Assembly: GCA_947491175.1 (NCBI GenBank)
Contig: CANLIF010000035.1
Coordinates: 1 to 11,336, forward strand
Length of the DNA: 11,336 bases
From: Actinomycetota bacterium
GTDB lineage: Bacteria > Actinomycetota > Actinomycetes > S36-B12 > UBA5976
Direction of reading: 5' to 3'
In this document: positions 1-6,914 of the stretch, one piece after another
Numbering within the stretch: the stretch's first letter is position 1
How the letters are laid out: every line of letters begins with the position of its first letter
Program-made: the position numbers and the translations under genes
The notes under the pieces: generated by a model
Told to the model about the DNA's origin: nothing
Database searches by the model: none
What the model saw: the letters and a program-made list of their open reading frames with translations, nothing else

Positions 1-666
1 AGCACCTGTGATGTACGCCGCATCGGCTGAAGCCAGAAAAGCCACAGCATCAGCTACCTCGGAACTTGACCCATATCGAGCAAGTGGGATGTTGGCAACT
101 ATCTGCGCCTTACGATCTTCTGACAACTCAGCCGTCATGTCGGTATCGACAAATCCTGGCGCGATCACATTGATGGTTACGCCCCGAGATCCGATCTCAC
201 GTGCTAACGATCGAGCGGCGCCTACTAAGCCGGATTTAGACGCGGCGTAGTTAACTTGGCCAGCTGACCCCATGAGTGCAACCACGCTCGAAACAAAAAT
301 AATTCTTCCACTGCGAGCCTGAGTCATGGCCCGAGTTGCGCGCCGAGCAACTCGAATAGCCCCCACCAAATTGGTGTTAAGTACATCGTCAATGTCCTCA
401 TCAACCATGCGCACCAATAACTTGTCCTTGGTTATTCCGGCATTCGCGATCGCAACCTCTACGGTTCCGAATTTCGCTTCGATAGTTGCGAAGGCGGCTT
501 CGACACTCTCGGTACTCGTAACGTCGCACTGCACAACATTTAGCCCGTCGATTGGCTCGCCACTACGACTGGTAACTATGACAATGTCACCCAAAGCTTC
601 GAATTTGCGGGCGATGGAAAGACCAATGCCACGATTTCCACCCGTAACTAATACAACTCTTGACAT
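1..666 (-). CDS. fabG: 3-oxoacyl-ACP reductase FabG (partial, C-terminus off window)
   Basis: This SDR-family enzyme performs the NADPH-dependent reduction of 3-oxoacyl-ACP in type II fatty acid synthesis in the cytoplasm. The 222 visible residues carry the Rossmann cofactor motif TGGNRGIG (residues 8-15), the NAG motif (75-77), and the full catalytic set Asn99, Ser127, Tyr140 and Lys144 (YAASK), followed by the PGFVDTDM loop (170-177). FabG is usually near 245 residues, so about 20 to 25 C-terminal residues lie left of position 1. The ATG at 666-664 is preceded immediately by an in-frame TAA, so no earlier start is possible. The gene is divergent from tldD. In many actinobacteria the next gene downstream is an enoyl-ACP reductase (fabI/inhA); that would lie outside the window. 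Other SDR reductases look similar, but the short N-terminus and overall pattern favour FabG. Confidence 0.9.
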   Translation of the reverse strand, partial: MSRVVLVTGGNRGIGLSIARKFEALGDIVIVTSRSGEPIDGLNVVQCDVTSTESVEAAFATIEAKFGTVEVAIANAGITKDKLLVRMVDEDIDDVLNTNLVGAIRVARRATRAMTQARSGRIIFVSSVVALMGSAGQVNYAASKSGLVGAARSLAREIGSRGVTINVIAPGFVDTDMTAELSEDRKAQIVANIPLARYGSSSEVADAVAFLASADAAYITGA

Positions 667-735
667 GGCTTAAGGCTACCGCCTGAGTATGCGTTCTATG
701 GCTAGGGTTAAAGAACCTAGAAAGTTTGTTGAAAA
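667..735. promoter_or_regulatory. Divergent intergenic region between fabG and tldD
   Basis: These 69 bases must hold start signals for both fabG (minus) and tldD (plus). On the plus strand TAGGGT (703-708) fits a TANNNT -10 box and would give a leader of about 20 bases before tldD, but no good -35 is seen. On the minus strand CATACT (691-686) is a weak -10 for fabG. An imperfect inverted repeat, CTAGGGTT and AACCTAG with a four-base loop (702-720), overlaps the tldD -10 candidate and could be an operator. Neither gene has a clear Shine-Dalgarno sequence. All of this is motif reading by eye. Confidence 0.3.
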
Positions 736-2226
736 ATGATACACATTCCGAATACACCGTCGCCTGAAACATTGTCACTGGCTGCCCTGGAAGCTGCTGC
801 AAGTCGCGGCGCCACCGTTGCCCAATTTCGCCTCGCTAAACATGACATGCGAGGAGTTTCGTTGCGTGATGGGATCGTGGAAAACATTGGCTCAGAATCA
901 AACGTTGCGCTCAGTGTTCGCGTTGTTCATTCTGGTGCTTGGGGCTTTGCGGCAGCTACCGAGCTAACTGTTGACGGGGCTGTTGATGCCGCGCTGCGCG
1001 CAATCGAGGTAGCCAAACTTAGCGCTCGCGTCTTGGCTGATGAGGTGGTACTGGCAAATGAACCAGTACATGGCAAGCAATCCTGGATCTTGCCGATCGA
1101 GATTGACGCATTTACTAAGTCAGATACCGAGATCATCGATTTTTTGCAGGACTGGAACAAAAAAATAGCTGCCTCCTCTATCGTTAGCCACATTGAAAGC
1201 AATGTGGGAATGGGTCGAGACCAAACCTTTTACGCCGACTTAGTAGGCAATGAGATTTCCCAGCAGCGGGATCGGATTTCTGCGGCGCTAACTGCAATCC
1301 ATGTCAGCGAATCTGGATTTGAAGATATGCGTACTTGCGCACCACCTGCAGGTAGAGGTTGGGAGTATCTAACTGGAACCGGTTGGGATTGGGATTCTGA
1401 AATTGATCGCATTCCGGAGTATTTGGATGAGAAAGTAAAGTCGCCATCAGTTAAAGCTGGAGCATGGGATCTAGTGATTGACCCGACAAATCTATGGCTG
1501 ACTATTCATGAATCGATTGGACATGCCACAGAGCTAGATCGTGCTTTAGGTTACGAAGCGAATTATGCTGGCACTTCATTTGCCACGATAGATAAGTTGG
1601 GTTCCTTTAAGTACGGATCCCCGATCATGAATGTGACTGGCGATCGAACCTCAGAACATGGACTTTCTACGGTTGGTTACGACGATGAGGGTGTTGCTGC
1701 ACAAAAATGGGATCTGATTAAAGATGGAATTCTGGTCGGTTATCAAACCGATCGAAGCATTGCAAGCAAGATTGACATGGACAGATCCAACGGTTGTGCC
1801 TTCGCGGATTCCGCACTTCATTCGCCGATCCAACGAATGCCCAACGTTTCTCTGCAACCAGGTAACGAAGACCTGACAACGAAAGATCTGATTTCCAATG
1901 TGGAATCTGGCATCTACATAGTTGGTGATAAGTCATGGTCAATTGACATGCAGCGATTTAATTTTCAATTTACTGGTCAGCGTTTTCATGAAATCAAAAA
2001 TGGCAAAATTGTTGGACAACTTAAAGACGTTGCCTATCAATCAAAGACTCCAGATTTCTGGGCATCAATGCGAGAACTCGGTGGACGCAGTACTTACTTA
2101 TTGGGTGGTGCGCTTAACTGCGGTAAAGGTCAGCCCGGCCAAGTTGCTCCAGTAAGCCATGGCTGTCCATCCGCCACGTTCACTAAAGTCAATGTTCTTA
2201 ACACCAGGGATGAGAGTGCCAATTGA
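736..2226 (+). CDS. tldD: TldD-family metalloprotease, catalytic subunit
   Basis: TldD is the catalytic half of the TldD/TldE (PmbA) heterodimeric zinc protease. In E. coli it trims unfolded peptides, including the microcin B17 leader and the CcdA antitoxin, in the cytoplasm. The 496-residue product has the family's modified metal site HESIGH: His258, Glu259 and His263 in an HExxxH arrangement. A late Cys462 in GALNCGKG matches the position of the third metal ligand known in E. coli TldD. The glycine-rich end (CGKGQPGQV) is also typical. The start is the ATG at 736; an in-frame TGA at 730-732 rules out any earlier start, and there is no clear ribosome binding site. Its TGA stop overlaps the TTG start of tldE, which implies translational coupling. 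The family assignment is firm. The substrate here is unknown, and no RiPP precursor lies nearby. Confidence 0.92.
   Translation: MIHIPNTPSPETLSLAALEAAASRGATVAQFRLAKHDMRGVSLRDGIVENIGSESNVALSVRVVHSGAWGFAAATELTVDGAVDAALRAIEVAKLSARVLADEVVLANEPVHGKQSWILPIEIDAFTKSDTEIIDFLQDWNKKIAASSIVSHIESNVGMGRDQTFYADLVGNEISQQRDRISAALTAIHVSESGFEDMRTCAPPAGRGWEYLTGTGWDWDSEIDRIPEYLDEKVKSPSVKAGAWDLVIDPTNLWLTIHESIGHATELDRALGYEANYAGTSFATIDKLGSFKYGSPIMNVTGDRTSEHGLSTVGYDDEGVAAQKWDLIKDGILVGYQTDRSIASKIDMDRSNGCAFADSALHSPIQRMPNVSLQPGNEDLTTKDLISNVESGIYIVGDKSWSIDMQRFNFQFTGQRFHEIKNGKIVGQLKDVAYQSKTPDFWASMRELGGRSTYLLGGALNCGKGQPGQVAPVSHGCPSATFTKVNVLNTRDESAN
2212..2216 (+). promoter_or_regulatory. Ribosome binding site for tldE
   Basis: GAGAG lies six bases before the TTG at 2223, inside the end of tldD. 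It supports the unusual TTG start, which overlaps the tldD stop as TTGA. Confidence 0.5.
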
Positions 2227-3599
2227 GTATTTCACTACCAGATGCGGTTGAGATTGCATTGGAATTACTCGGCAATGACGGTGGCGTAGTCATTGGTGGC
2301 AATAGTGCAACTAATAATTTGAGGTGGGCAAACTCTGCTCTGACAACCAATGGCGATGCGATCGATCAGACACTTTCCATATCTGCGTTTGTGTCAGTGG
2401 CAGGCGGAGTAGCTTCTGGAATGTCCAGCGGGCAGATCCGCAGTCGAGAGGATGTTGAAGCATTGGTGATTGCTAGTAAGGCATCAGCGATTTCGGCTGG
2501 TCCTTCTGTTGATGCAATGGAGCTAGTTTCTGGTCCCCAACACAGTGACTTCAACAGCCCTGCATTGGCACTTGATGTCGCGGAGATTTCTCACATTTCG
2601 AATGGGCTTTCGGGAATTTTCGGACACCGCGAAAGTCAATTCTTCGGATACGCTGAACAATCTTTGGACACCACATACGTTGGTACCTCTGGCGGCACCA
2701 GGATGAGATATTCGGAGCGAACTAGTCGATTCGAATTGTGCGCCAAGAGTCATGATCGCAAAAGGTCGGCTTGGTCTGGACAAGGTGGCACCTCGCTCCA
2801 TGACGTTTCCACCAACGATCATTTTGCTGAAGTGCAAAAAAAGCTAGAAATCCAAAAAATTCAAATTGACACTGAGCCCGGTCGTCATCGCGTGACACTT
2901 TCACCAAGTGCAGTATCTGACTTAATGATCTATCTGCTTTGGAGTTCGGCAGCGCGTGATGCTGCCGAGGGTCGAAGTGCGTTTTCGAACGTTAAAGGTG
3001 GAACCAGAGTGGGCGAAAGGCTATCTAGTCGAAAGCTAACTTTGGCGACTGATCCAAAACTGCCTGGAATTGAAACTTTTGATCACGTAGTGAATCTTGG
3101 ATCATCTGCTTTGGGTAGTGCATTTGATACGGGGCTAAAAATTGAACGATCTGAATTGATTGCGAATGGAATTTTGACCGCACTAGGCAGCAGTCGTCAC
3201 GCAGCACAAGAAGCCAAACTGCCTTTCACTCCCCTAACCGACAACATCTCCGTAACGGACGCGCAAGGACATGGGACGCTTACCGAATTAGCGAGCAGAA
3301 TGGGCGATGGCTTGTTAGTCACCTGCCTTTGGTACATACGCGAAGTTGATCCGCAGAATCTACTTTTGACTGGTCTTACTCGAGATGGTGTGTATGTCGT
3401 ATCTGGTGGAGAAATCGTTGGCGCAACAAATAACTTTAGATTCAATGAATCACCGATTGACATGTTGTCTCGGGTGATCGATGCCGGCGAAACCGTACCT
3501 TGCCTGCCGCGAGAATGGGCAGATTGGTTTTCTCGGGCTCAAGTTGCCCCGCTTGCGATCGAAGGGTTTAACCTTTCGACAAAATCTGACGCTGTTTAA
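2223..3599 (+). CDS. tldE: TldE/PmbA-family protease partner subunit
   Basis: This 458-residue protein is the non-catalytic partner of TldD; in characterised systems it completes the heterodimer that encloses the peptide chamber. The family's N-terminal signature is seen at residues 32-44 (NLRWANSALTTNG), and the C-terminal region has TRDGVYVVSGGEIVGA and NNFRFNESPIDMLSR. Where TldD carries HExxxH, this protein has no histidine pair (region around LLWSSAARDAAEGRSAFS), as expected for TldE. The start is TTG at 2223, sharing bases with the tldD stop (TTGA), with GAGAG upstream. No nearby ATG would preserve the conserved N-terminus. Its TAA stop shares the four bases TTAA with the stop of the convergent dodecin gene. 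Confidence in the family is high; the substrate is unknown. Confidence 0.9.
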   Translation: MSISLPDAVEIALELLGNDGGVVIGGNSATNNLRWANSALTTNGDAIDQTLSISAFVSVAGGVASGMSSGQIRSREDVEALVIASKASAISAGPSVDAMELVSGPQHSDFNSPALALDVAEISHISNGLSGIFGHRESQFFGYAEQSLDTTYVGTSGGTRMRYSERTSRFELCAKSHDRKRSAWSGQGGTSLHDVSTNDHFAEVQKKLEIQKIQIDTEPGRHRVTLSPSAVSDLMIYLLWSSAARDAAEGRSAFSNVKGGTRVGERLSSRKLTLATDPKLPGIETFDHVVNLGSSALGSAFDTGLKIERSELIANGILTALGSSRHAAQEAKLPFTPLTDNISVTDAQGHGTLTELASRMGDGLLVTCLWYIREVDPQNLLLTGLTRDGVYVVSGGEIVGATNNFRFNESPIDMLSRVIDAGETVPCLPREWADWFSRAQVAPLAIEGFNLSTKSDAV

Positions 3600-3808
3600 G
3601 CATCTTCGAGGCGGTAACCCAGCTTCATACCCACTTGGATGAAGGTGAGATCTCCGTCACGCAGGTTTCCTCGGATCTCGGTAACTTCAAACCAATCAAT
3701 GTGGCGGGTTGATTCTGAAGCGCGCTTTAAGCCATTGCGGATAGCCTCATCGATACTTACTGGTGAGGTTCCAACGATTTCAGTTAGAGCGTAGGTTCGA
3801 GTCGTCAT
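3596..3808 (-). CDS. Dodecin, flavin-binding storage/buffer protein
   Basis: Dodecins are small dodecameric proteins that bind flavins (FMN, riboflavin or relatives) and are thought to buffer free flavin in the cytoplasm. The product is 70 residues, within the usual 65 to 75. It has the beta-alpha-beta-beta pattern, with Trp39 in HIDWFEV (the residue that stacks on the isoalloxazine ring), Gln58 in the FIQVGMKLGYRL strand, and the common ending RLED. I chose the ATG at 3808-3806 over an upstream ATG at 3832. It has a strong ribosome binding site (CAGGAG) six bases before it, and the conserved domain begins right after it. The gene stands alone, convergent with tldE and divergent from the DUF3099 gene. 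The family call is firm; which flavin it binds cannot be read from the sequence. Confidence 0.9.
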   Translation of the reverse strand: MTTRTYALTEIVGTSPVSIDEAIRNGLKRASESTRHIDWFEVTEIRGNLRDGDLTFIQVGMKLGYRLEDA

Positions 3809-3885
3809 TTTAAACTCCTGTGGAAATGCCAAACGGGTAGTAACACCGTAGCCTAGAAGAGTCCCGCGAGCATCAGTAGGTAGGC
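3809..3885. promoter_or_regulatory. Divergent intergenic region between dodecin and DUF3099 genes
   Basis: These 77 bases must carry the start signals for both flanking genes. On the plus strand TAGCCT (3849-3854) fits TANNNT, with about 31 bases to the ATG at 3886. On the minus strand TACGGT overlaps it as a weak -10 for dodecin. No convincing -35 boxes and no riboswitch-like structure are apparent. The region is too short for an FMN riboswitch. Confidence 0.25.
3815..3820 (-). promoter_or_regulatory. Ribosome binding site for dodecin
   Basis: The minus strand reads CAGGAG here, followed by six bases (TTTAAA) and the ATG at 3808. It is one of the two best Shine-Dalgarno sequences in the window and decides the dodecin start. 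Confidence 0.75.
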
Positions 3886-4185
3886 ATGAAACAAGAGCCT
3901 GAGGTATTTAGCATCTCAAAGGTTGAAACCGGCCTCACGCAGGATCAATCTGGTCGCCAACGTAGATACTTGATCAGCATGGGTCTGCGGACCGCCTGTT
4001 TCGTTGGTGGAATTTTATCCCAGGGCGCGCTTCGTTGGACACTTATCGTTGGCGCGGTAGTGCTGCCCTACTTTGCGGTAGTGATTGCTAATGCCGGTCG
4101 TGAACGCGGTGGTTGGGCAGGATCTGGTGATTTTGTTCCACCAGGTAACGATGCAATCGAATCAGGGCAAAAACCAGCAAATTAA
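3886..4185 (+). CDS. DUF3099 family small membrane protein
   Basis: This 99-residue protein belongs to DUF3099, an actinobacterial family of unknown function. The recognisable core is RRYLISMGLRTACF (residues 26-39), then a second segment with GAVVLPYFAVVIANAGR (56-72). Two hydrophobic stretches, roughly 33-48 and 51-70, suggest a hairpin of two membrane helices, with a polar N-terminus and a polar C-tail rich in Gly, Pro and Asn. The ATG at 3886 is the earliest possible start because an in-frame TAG sits three codons upstream; a weak GTAGG precedes it. It is followed after 18 bases by the SURF1 gene in the same reading frame, so the two are very probably co-transcribed. This context hints at a role near the respiratory chain, but that is inference only. 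Confidence 0.85.
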   Translation: MKQEPEVFSISKVETGLTQDQSGRQRRYLISMGLRTACFVGGILSQGALRWTLIVGAVVLPYFAVVIANAGRERGGWAGSGDFVPPGNDAIESGQKPAN

Positions 4186-4203
4186 TCAGGCACAATTAAG
4201 CCT

Positions 4204-4965
4204 GTGAGAACCTTCAAGTTTCTGCTGACTCCAAAATGGATCTTGCTGACTTTGGTTTGTCTGGCAATGTTGCCAGCTTTTCAGGCACTATCAAATTGGC
4301 AATGGCATCGACTTTATGACCGCCAGAGTGTCAATGTTGAAATTCAGTCGCAAATTGATAAAGCGCCAATCGCACTGTCTGAGCTTTTGATTAGTGATGG
4401 CAGGCTCCAAACTGTTCCAGAAAATTCGCAATGGCGAACCGTAGAGATGACAGGGATCTGGCTTCAGGACGAACAAGTTCTAGTCCGAAAAAAGAGTTTA
4501 GAATCCGATCTTGGCTTATGGGTAGTCACGCCACTTCAACTTGTAGATGGCACCGTTGTAATGGTTAATCGCGGCTGGACAGCCGCTGCAAATTCTGCAA
4601 TTGATAGTCCGGAAGTTGCGCAGGTACCAACTGGCACTATTGATGTTCTGGGTCGGCTTCGAGATGTACAAGTGCGAACTAAACCAGCTCCAACAGATCT
4701 TCCCAGTGGACAAGTGGATCGCATCGTTCCAATCGAAATTCTGGATAGCCCAACAACCTTGAGTAACGCCTATGTAGAGATGACCGCGAGTCGCCCAGAA
4801 TCTAAGTCTTCGGAGATCCGCAGTTTGCCTGAACCAGAGGTTACCGAAGGCGCACACCGTTCATATGCATTGCAGTGGCTGTTCTTTGAAATCATGACAG
4901 TCATTGCCTGGATCATTTTGGTGCGCAATGAAGTGAAAGAGCAGCAAAAAGTCGCGTTAAGTTAA
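4204..4965 (+). CDS. SURF1 family cytochrome oxidase biogenesis protein
   Basis: SURF1 proteins (Shy1 in yeast) are membrane factors for assembly of heme-copper cytochrome c oxidase, probably by helping heme a insertion. The 253-residue product has the family plan: an N-terminal membrane helix (about 11-30) followed by NWQWHRLYDR, a long extracytoplasmic domain containing RGW in VNRGWT (121-126), and a C-terminal helix opened by HRSYALQW (218-225). The two-helix topology and the length fit the family. The start is GTG at 4204; an in-frame TAA, the DUF3099 stop, lies just six codons upstream, so little room for another start exists. No clear Shine-Dalgarno sequence is seen, which suggests coupling to the upstream gene. 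The stop TAA shares TTAA with the convergent exporter gene. It implies an aerobic organism with an aa3-type oxidase. Confidence 0.88.
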   Translation: MRTFKFLLTPKWILLTLVCLAMLPAFQALSNWQWHRLYDRQSVNVEIQSQIDKAPIALSELLISDGRLQTVPENSQWRTVEMTGIWLQDEQVLVRKKSLESDLGLWVVTPLQLVDGTVVMVNRGWTAAANSAIDSPEVAQVPTGTIDVLGRLRDVQVRTKPAPTDLPSGQVDRIVPIEILDSPTTLSNAYVEMTASRPESKSSEIRSLPEPEVTEGAHRSYALQWLFFEIMTVIAWIILVRNEVKEQQKVALS

Positions 4966-6839
4966 TCTTTGGCTTCAGCAAATTGTCTTTGATATAAATC
5001 AGCGTAGACGCCACCAGTTGCAAGAAGTTCGTCGTGAGTTCCGCGCTGCACGATTTGGCCATCATCAATTACCAATATCTGGTTTGCCTGGCGAATTGTC
5101 GATAGTCGATGTGCCACCACAATGGAGGTTCGCCCTTTGAGCGCGACAGCTAGCGCGTCCTGAACCGCGGACTCGTTCTCTGAATCCAAGTGTGCAGTCG
5201 CTTCATCCAATACGACCACATCAGGTGCCTTGAGTAGCAGTCTGGCGATTGCCAACCTTTGCTTTTCGCCACCAGAGAGTCGGTGGCCTCTATCTCCAAC
5301 CACTGTGTCTAGGCCGTCGGGCAAACCTCGAATCATGTCAGCAATTTGGGCGCTCTCGCAGGAACTCCAAATTTCAGATTCGCTTGCCTCGGTTTTGGCA
5401 TAAAGCAGGTTCGCCCGAATTGTGTCGTGATACATGTGAGCATCCTGCGTCACTACGCCCACGATTCGGTGAAGTGATTCCTGCGTAACATCCTTAACAT
5501 CCACTCCTGCAAGTTTTACTGAGCCAGATGTTGCATCGTAAAGTCTTGGGATCAGAGCGCTGATTGTGCTTTTACCCGCACCAGAAGGTCCAACCAATGC
5601 AATCAAGTCCCCTGGATTGGCTCGAAAAGAAATACCTTTAAGCGTGAGTTCCTCTGTGGATCGAGATTCGGGTTGGGCCACAGACTCCAAACTTGCCAGT
5701 GAAACTTCGCTTGCCGAAGGGTACTTAAAGTCCACGTTGGAAAATTCCACACTGACTCCGCCACGATCTAACTCCTGCGCATTTGGCTTGTCTTTCACCA
5801 TAGGTTGCAGATCCAAAACCTCAAACACCCGCTCGAATGACACTAGCGAAGTCATGATATCTACTCGCACATTAGCTAACGCTGTAATCGGACCGTAAAG
5901 GCGGCCAAGTAGCGCTGACAGTGCTAGCAGGGTTCCCAAAGTTAATGAGCCATTGATTACCGAGTTACCACCCATACCATAAACCAAAGCAGTTGCCAGT
6001 GACCCAACGAGCACCATAGCTGTGAAAAACACACTGTTAGACATGGCGATTCGGATTCCCATGCTGCGAACTGAATCCGCTTTTTCAGAGAACATTTGCG
6101 ACTCGCGGTTTGGAGTTCCAAAAATCTTCATCAGCAGCGCACCCGAAACATTGAAACGTTCTGCCATTTGAGTGCTCATTGCCGAATTGAAGTCAGCCTG
6201 CTGCCTGGTGAGTTGTTGCAGCCGGGTGCCCATCCAACGGGCGGGAATCATAAAGAGCGGTAACAGTAGAAGTGAAGCGACAGTAATCTGCCATGACAAG
6301 ACAAACATGGTGCCTGCAACGATCACCAAGCTAATGACGTTACCGACCACTCCACCCAGGGTTGACGTGAATGCGCGCTGCGCTCCCATTACGTCACTAT
6401 TGAGCCTCGATATCAATGCTCCGGTTTGTGCTCGGGTAAAGAAGGCAATCGATTGCTCTTGCACGTGATCAAAAACTTGAGTCCGCATGTTAAAGATCAA
6501 ACCTTCACCAATGGTTGATTGCATTTGGCGAGTGAGTAATCCAAGGGCAGCACCCAAGATTGCGGTGAGAGCAATACCCAGGGCCATCCAGGTAACCATT
6601 CGAGCATCCTTATTTGGTATTGCCACATCAACAATTTGCTTGAACAGCAAAGGTTGAGCGATTATCAAAAACGAATCAAAAATAAGAAGGGCTAAGTAAG
6701 CCCAGATGTACCCGCGAAACTCAGTTGCGTAAGTCAATACTCGCTTGATCGTCCCATCAGCCAACGTGGTTTTCTTGACTGATTTATCTTTCGTGAATCC
6801 TTGATATGTTGCCCAAGGATTACCGCCATGCAAACTCAT
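4962..6839 (-). CDS. ABC transporter, fused membrane and ATP-binding half-exporter
   Basis: A 625-residue half-size ABC exporter (type IV fold, MsbA/LmrA-like) that should dimerise in the cytoplasmic membrane. The N-terminal membrane domain (about 40-330) has six hydrophobic segments, including 46-63, 83-101, 162-200 and 271-310. The ATPase domain has an A-loop Tyr373, Walker A GPSGAGKS (417-424), Q-loop Gln465, signature LSGGEKQ (521-527), Walker B VVVLDE (541-546) and H-loop His577, so it should be active. An insert of about 25 residues rich in Ser and Glu separates the A-loop from Walker A; I recall similar inserts in actinobacterial homologues. The ATG at 6839 is the first possible start because an in-frame TAA lies seven codons upstream. 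The substrate is unknown (lipid, drug or peptide). It follows the ABC-F gene on the same strand. Confidence 0.9.
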   Translation of the reverse strand: MSLHGGNPWATYQGFTKDKSVKKTTLADGTIKRVLTYATEFRGYIWAYLALLIFDSFLIIAQPLLFKQIVDVAIPNKDARMVTWMALGIALTAILGAALGLLTRQMQSTIGEGLIFNMRTQVFDHVQEQSIAFFTRAQTGALISRLNSDVMGAQRAFTSTLGGVVGNVISLVIVAGTMFVLSWQITVASLLLLPLFMIPARWMGTRLQQLTRQQADFNSAMSTQMAERFNVSGALLMKIFGTPNRESQMFSEKADSVRSMGIRIAMSNSVFFTAMVLVGSLATALVYGMGGNSVINGSLTLGTLLALSALLGRLYGPITALANVRVDIMTSLVSFERVFEVLDLQPMVKDKPNAQELDRGGVSVEFSNVDFKYPSASEVSLASLESVAQPESRSTEELTLKGISFRANPGDLIALVGPSGAGKSTISALIPRLYDATSGSVKLAGVDVKDVTQESLHRIVGVVTQDAHMYHDTIRANLLYAKTEASESEIWSSCESAQIADMIRGLPDGLDTVVGDRGHRLSGGEKQRLAIARLLLKAPDVVVLDEATAHLDSENESAVQDALAVALKGRTSIVVAHRLSTIRQANQILVIDDGQIVQRGTHDELLATGGVYADLYQRQFAEAKD

Positions 6840-6914
6840 GTATACGCCTAGTTTCTTTTATCAACATGAGTTTATCTGTTGTTTAGTCCAGAGTTGAGAT
6901 TTATAAATAGTTAG
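6840..6914 (-). promoter_or_regulatory. AT-rich spacer upstream of the ABC exporter
   Basis: This 75-base gap between the ABC-F stop and the exporter start is markedly AT-rich. It holds a perfect ten-base palindrome, ATTTATAAAT (6899-6908), close behind the ABC-F stop, and TAAACT as a possible -10 further along on the minus strand. There is no GC-rich stem with a T tract, so I do not call a terminator. A promoter for the exporter here is plausible but weakly supported. Confidence 0.3.

Noticed and set aside
326..673. Plus-strand ORF of 115 codons
   Set aside because: It is antisense to fabG, which has full catalytic motifs; the plus-strand product is low-complexity and matches no family I know.
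2523..2837. Minus-strand ORF of 104 codons inside tldE
   Set aside because: It lies fully within a well-supported gene on the other strand and has no recognisable domain or start signal.
3809..3832. Upstream ATG for dodecin adding eight residues
   Set aside because: The ATG at 3808 has an ideal CAGGAG at correct spacing, and the extra residues would be encoded by that ribosome binding site.
3809..3885. FMN riboswitch upstream of dodecin
   Set aside because: The gap is shorter than the riboswitch and shows none of its conserved helices.
4516..4857. Minus-strand ORF of 113 codons inside the SURF1 gene
   Set aside because: The composition is odd (many Cys, Trp and Arg) and it is opposite a coherent SURF1 protein.
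6899..6908. AT-only palindrome as a transcription terminator
   Set aside because: The stem has no G or C and no T tract follows, so it does not fit an intrinsic terminator.
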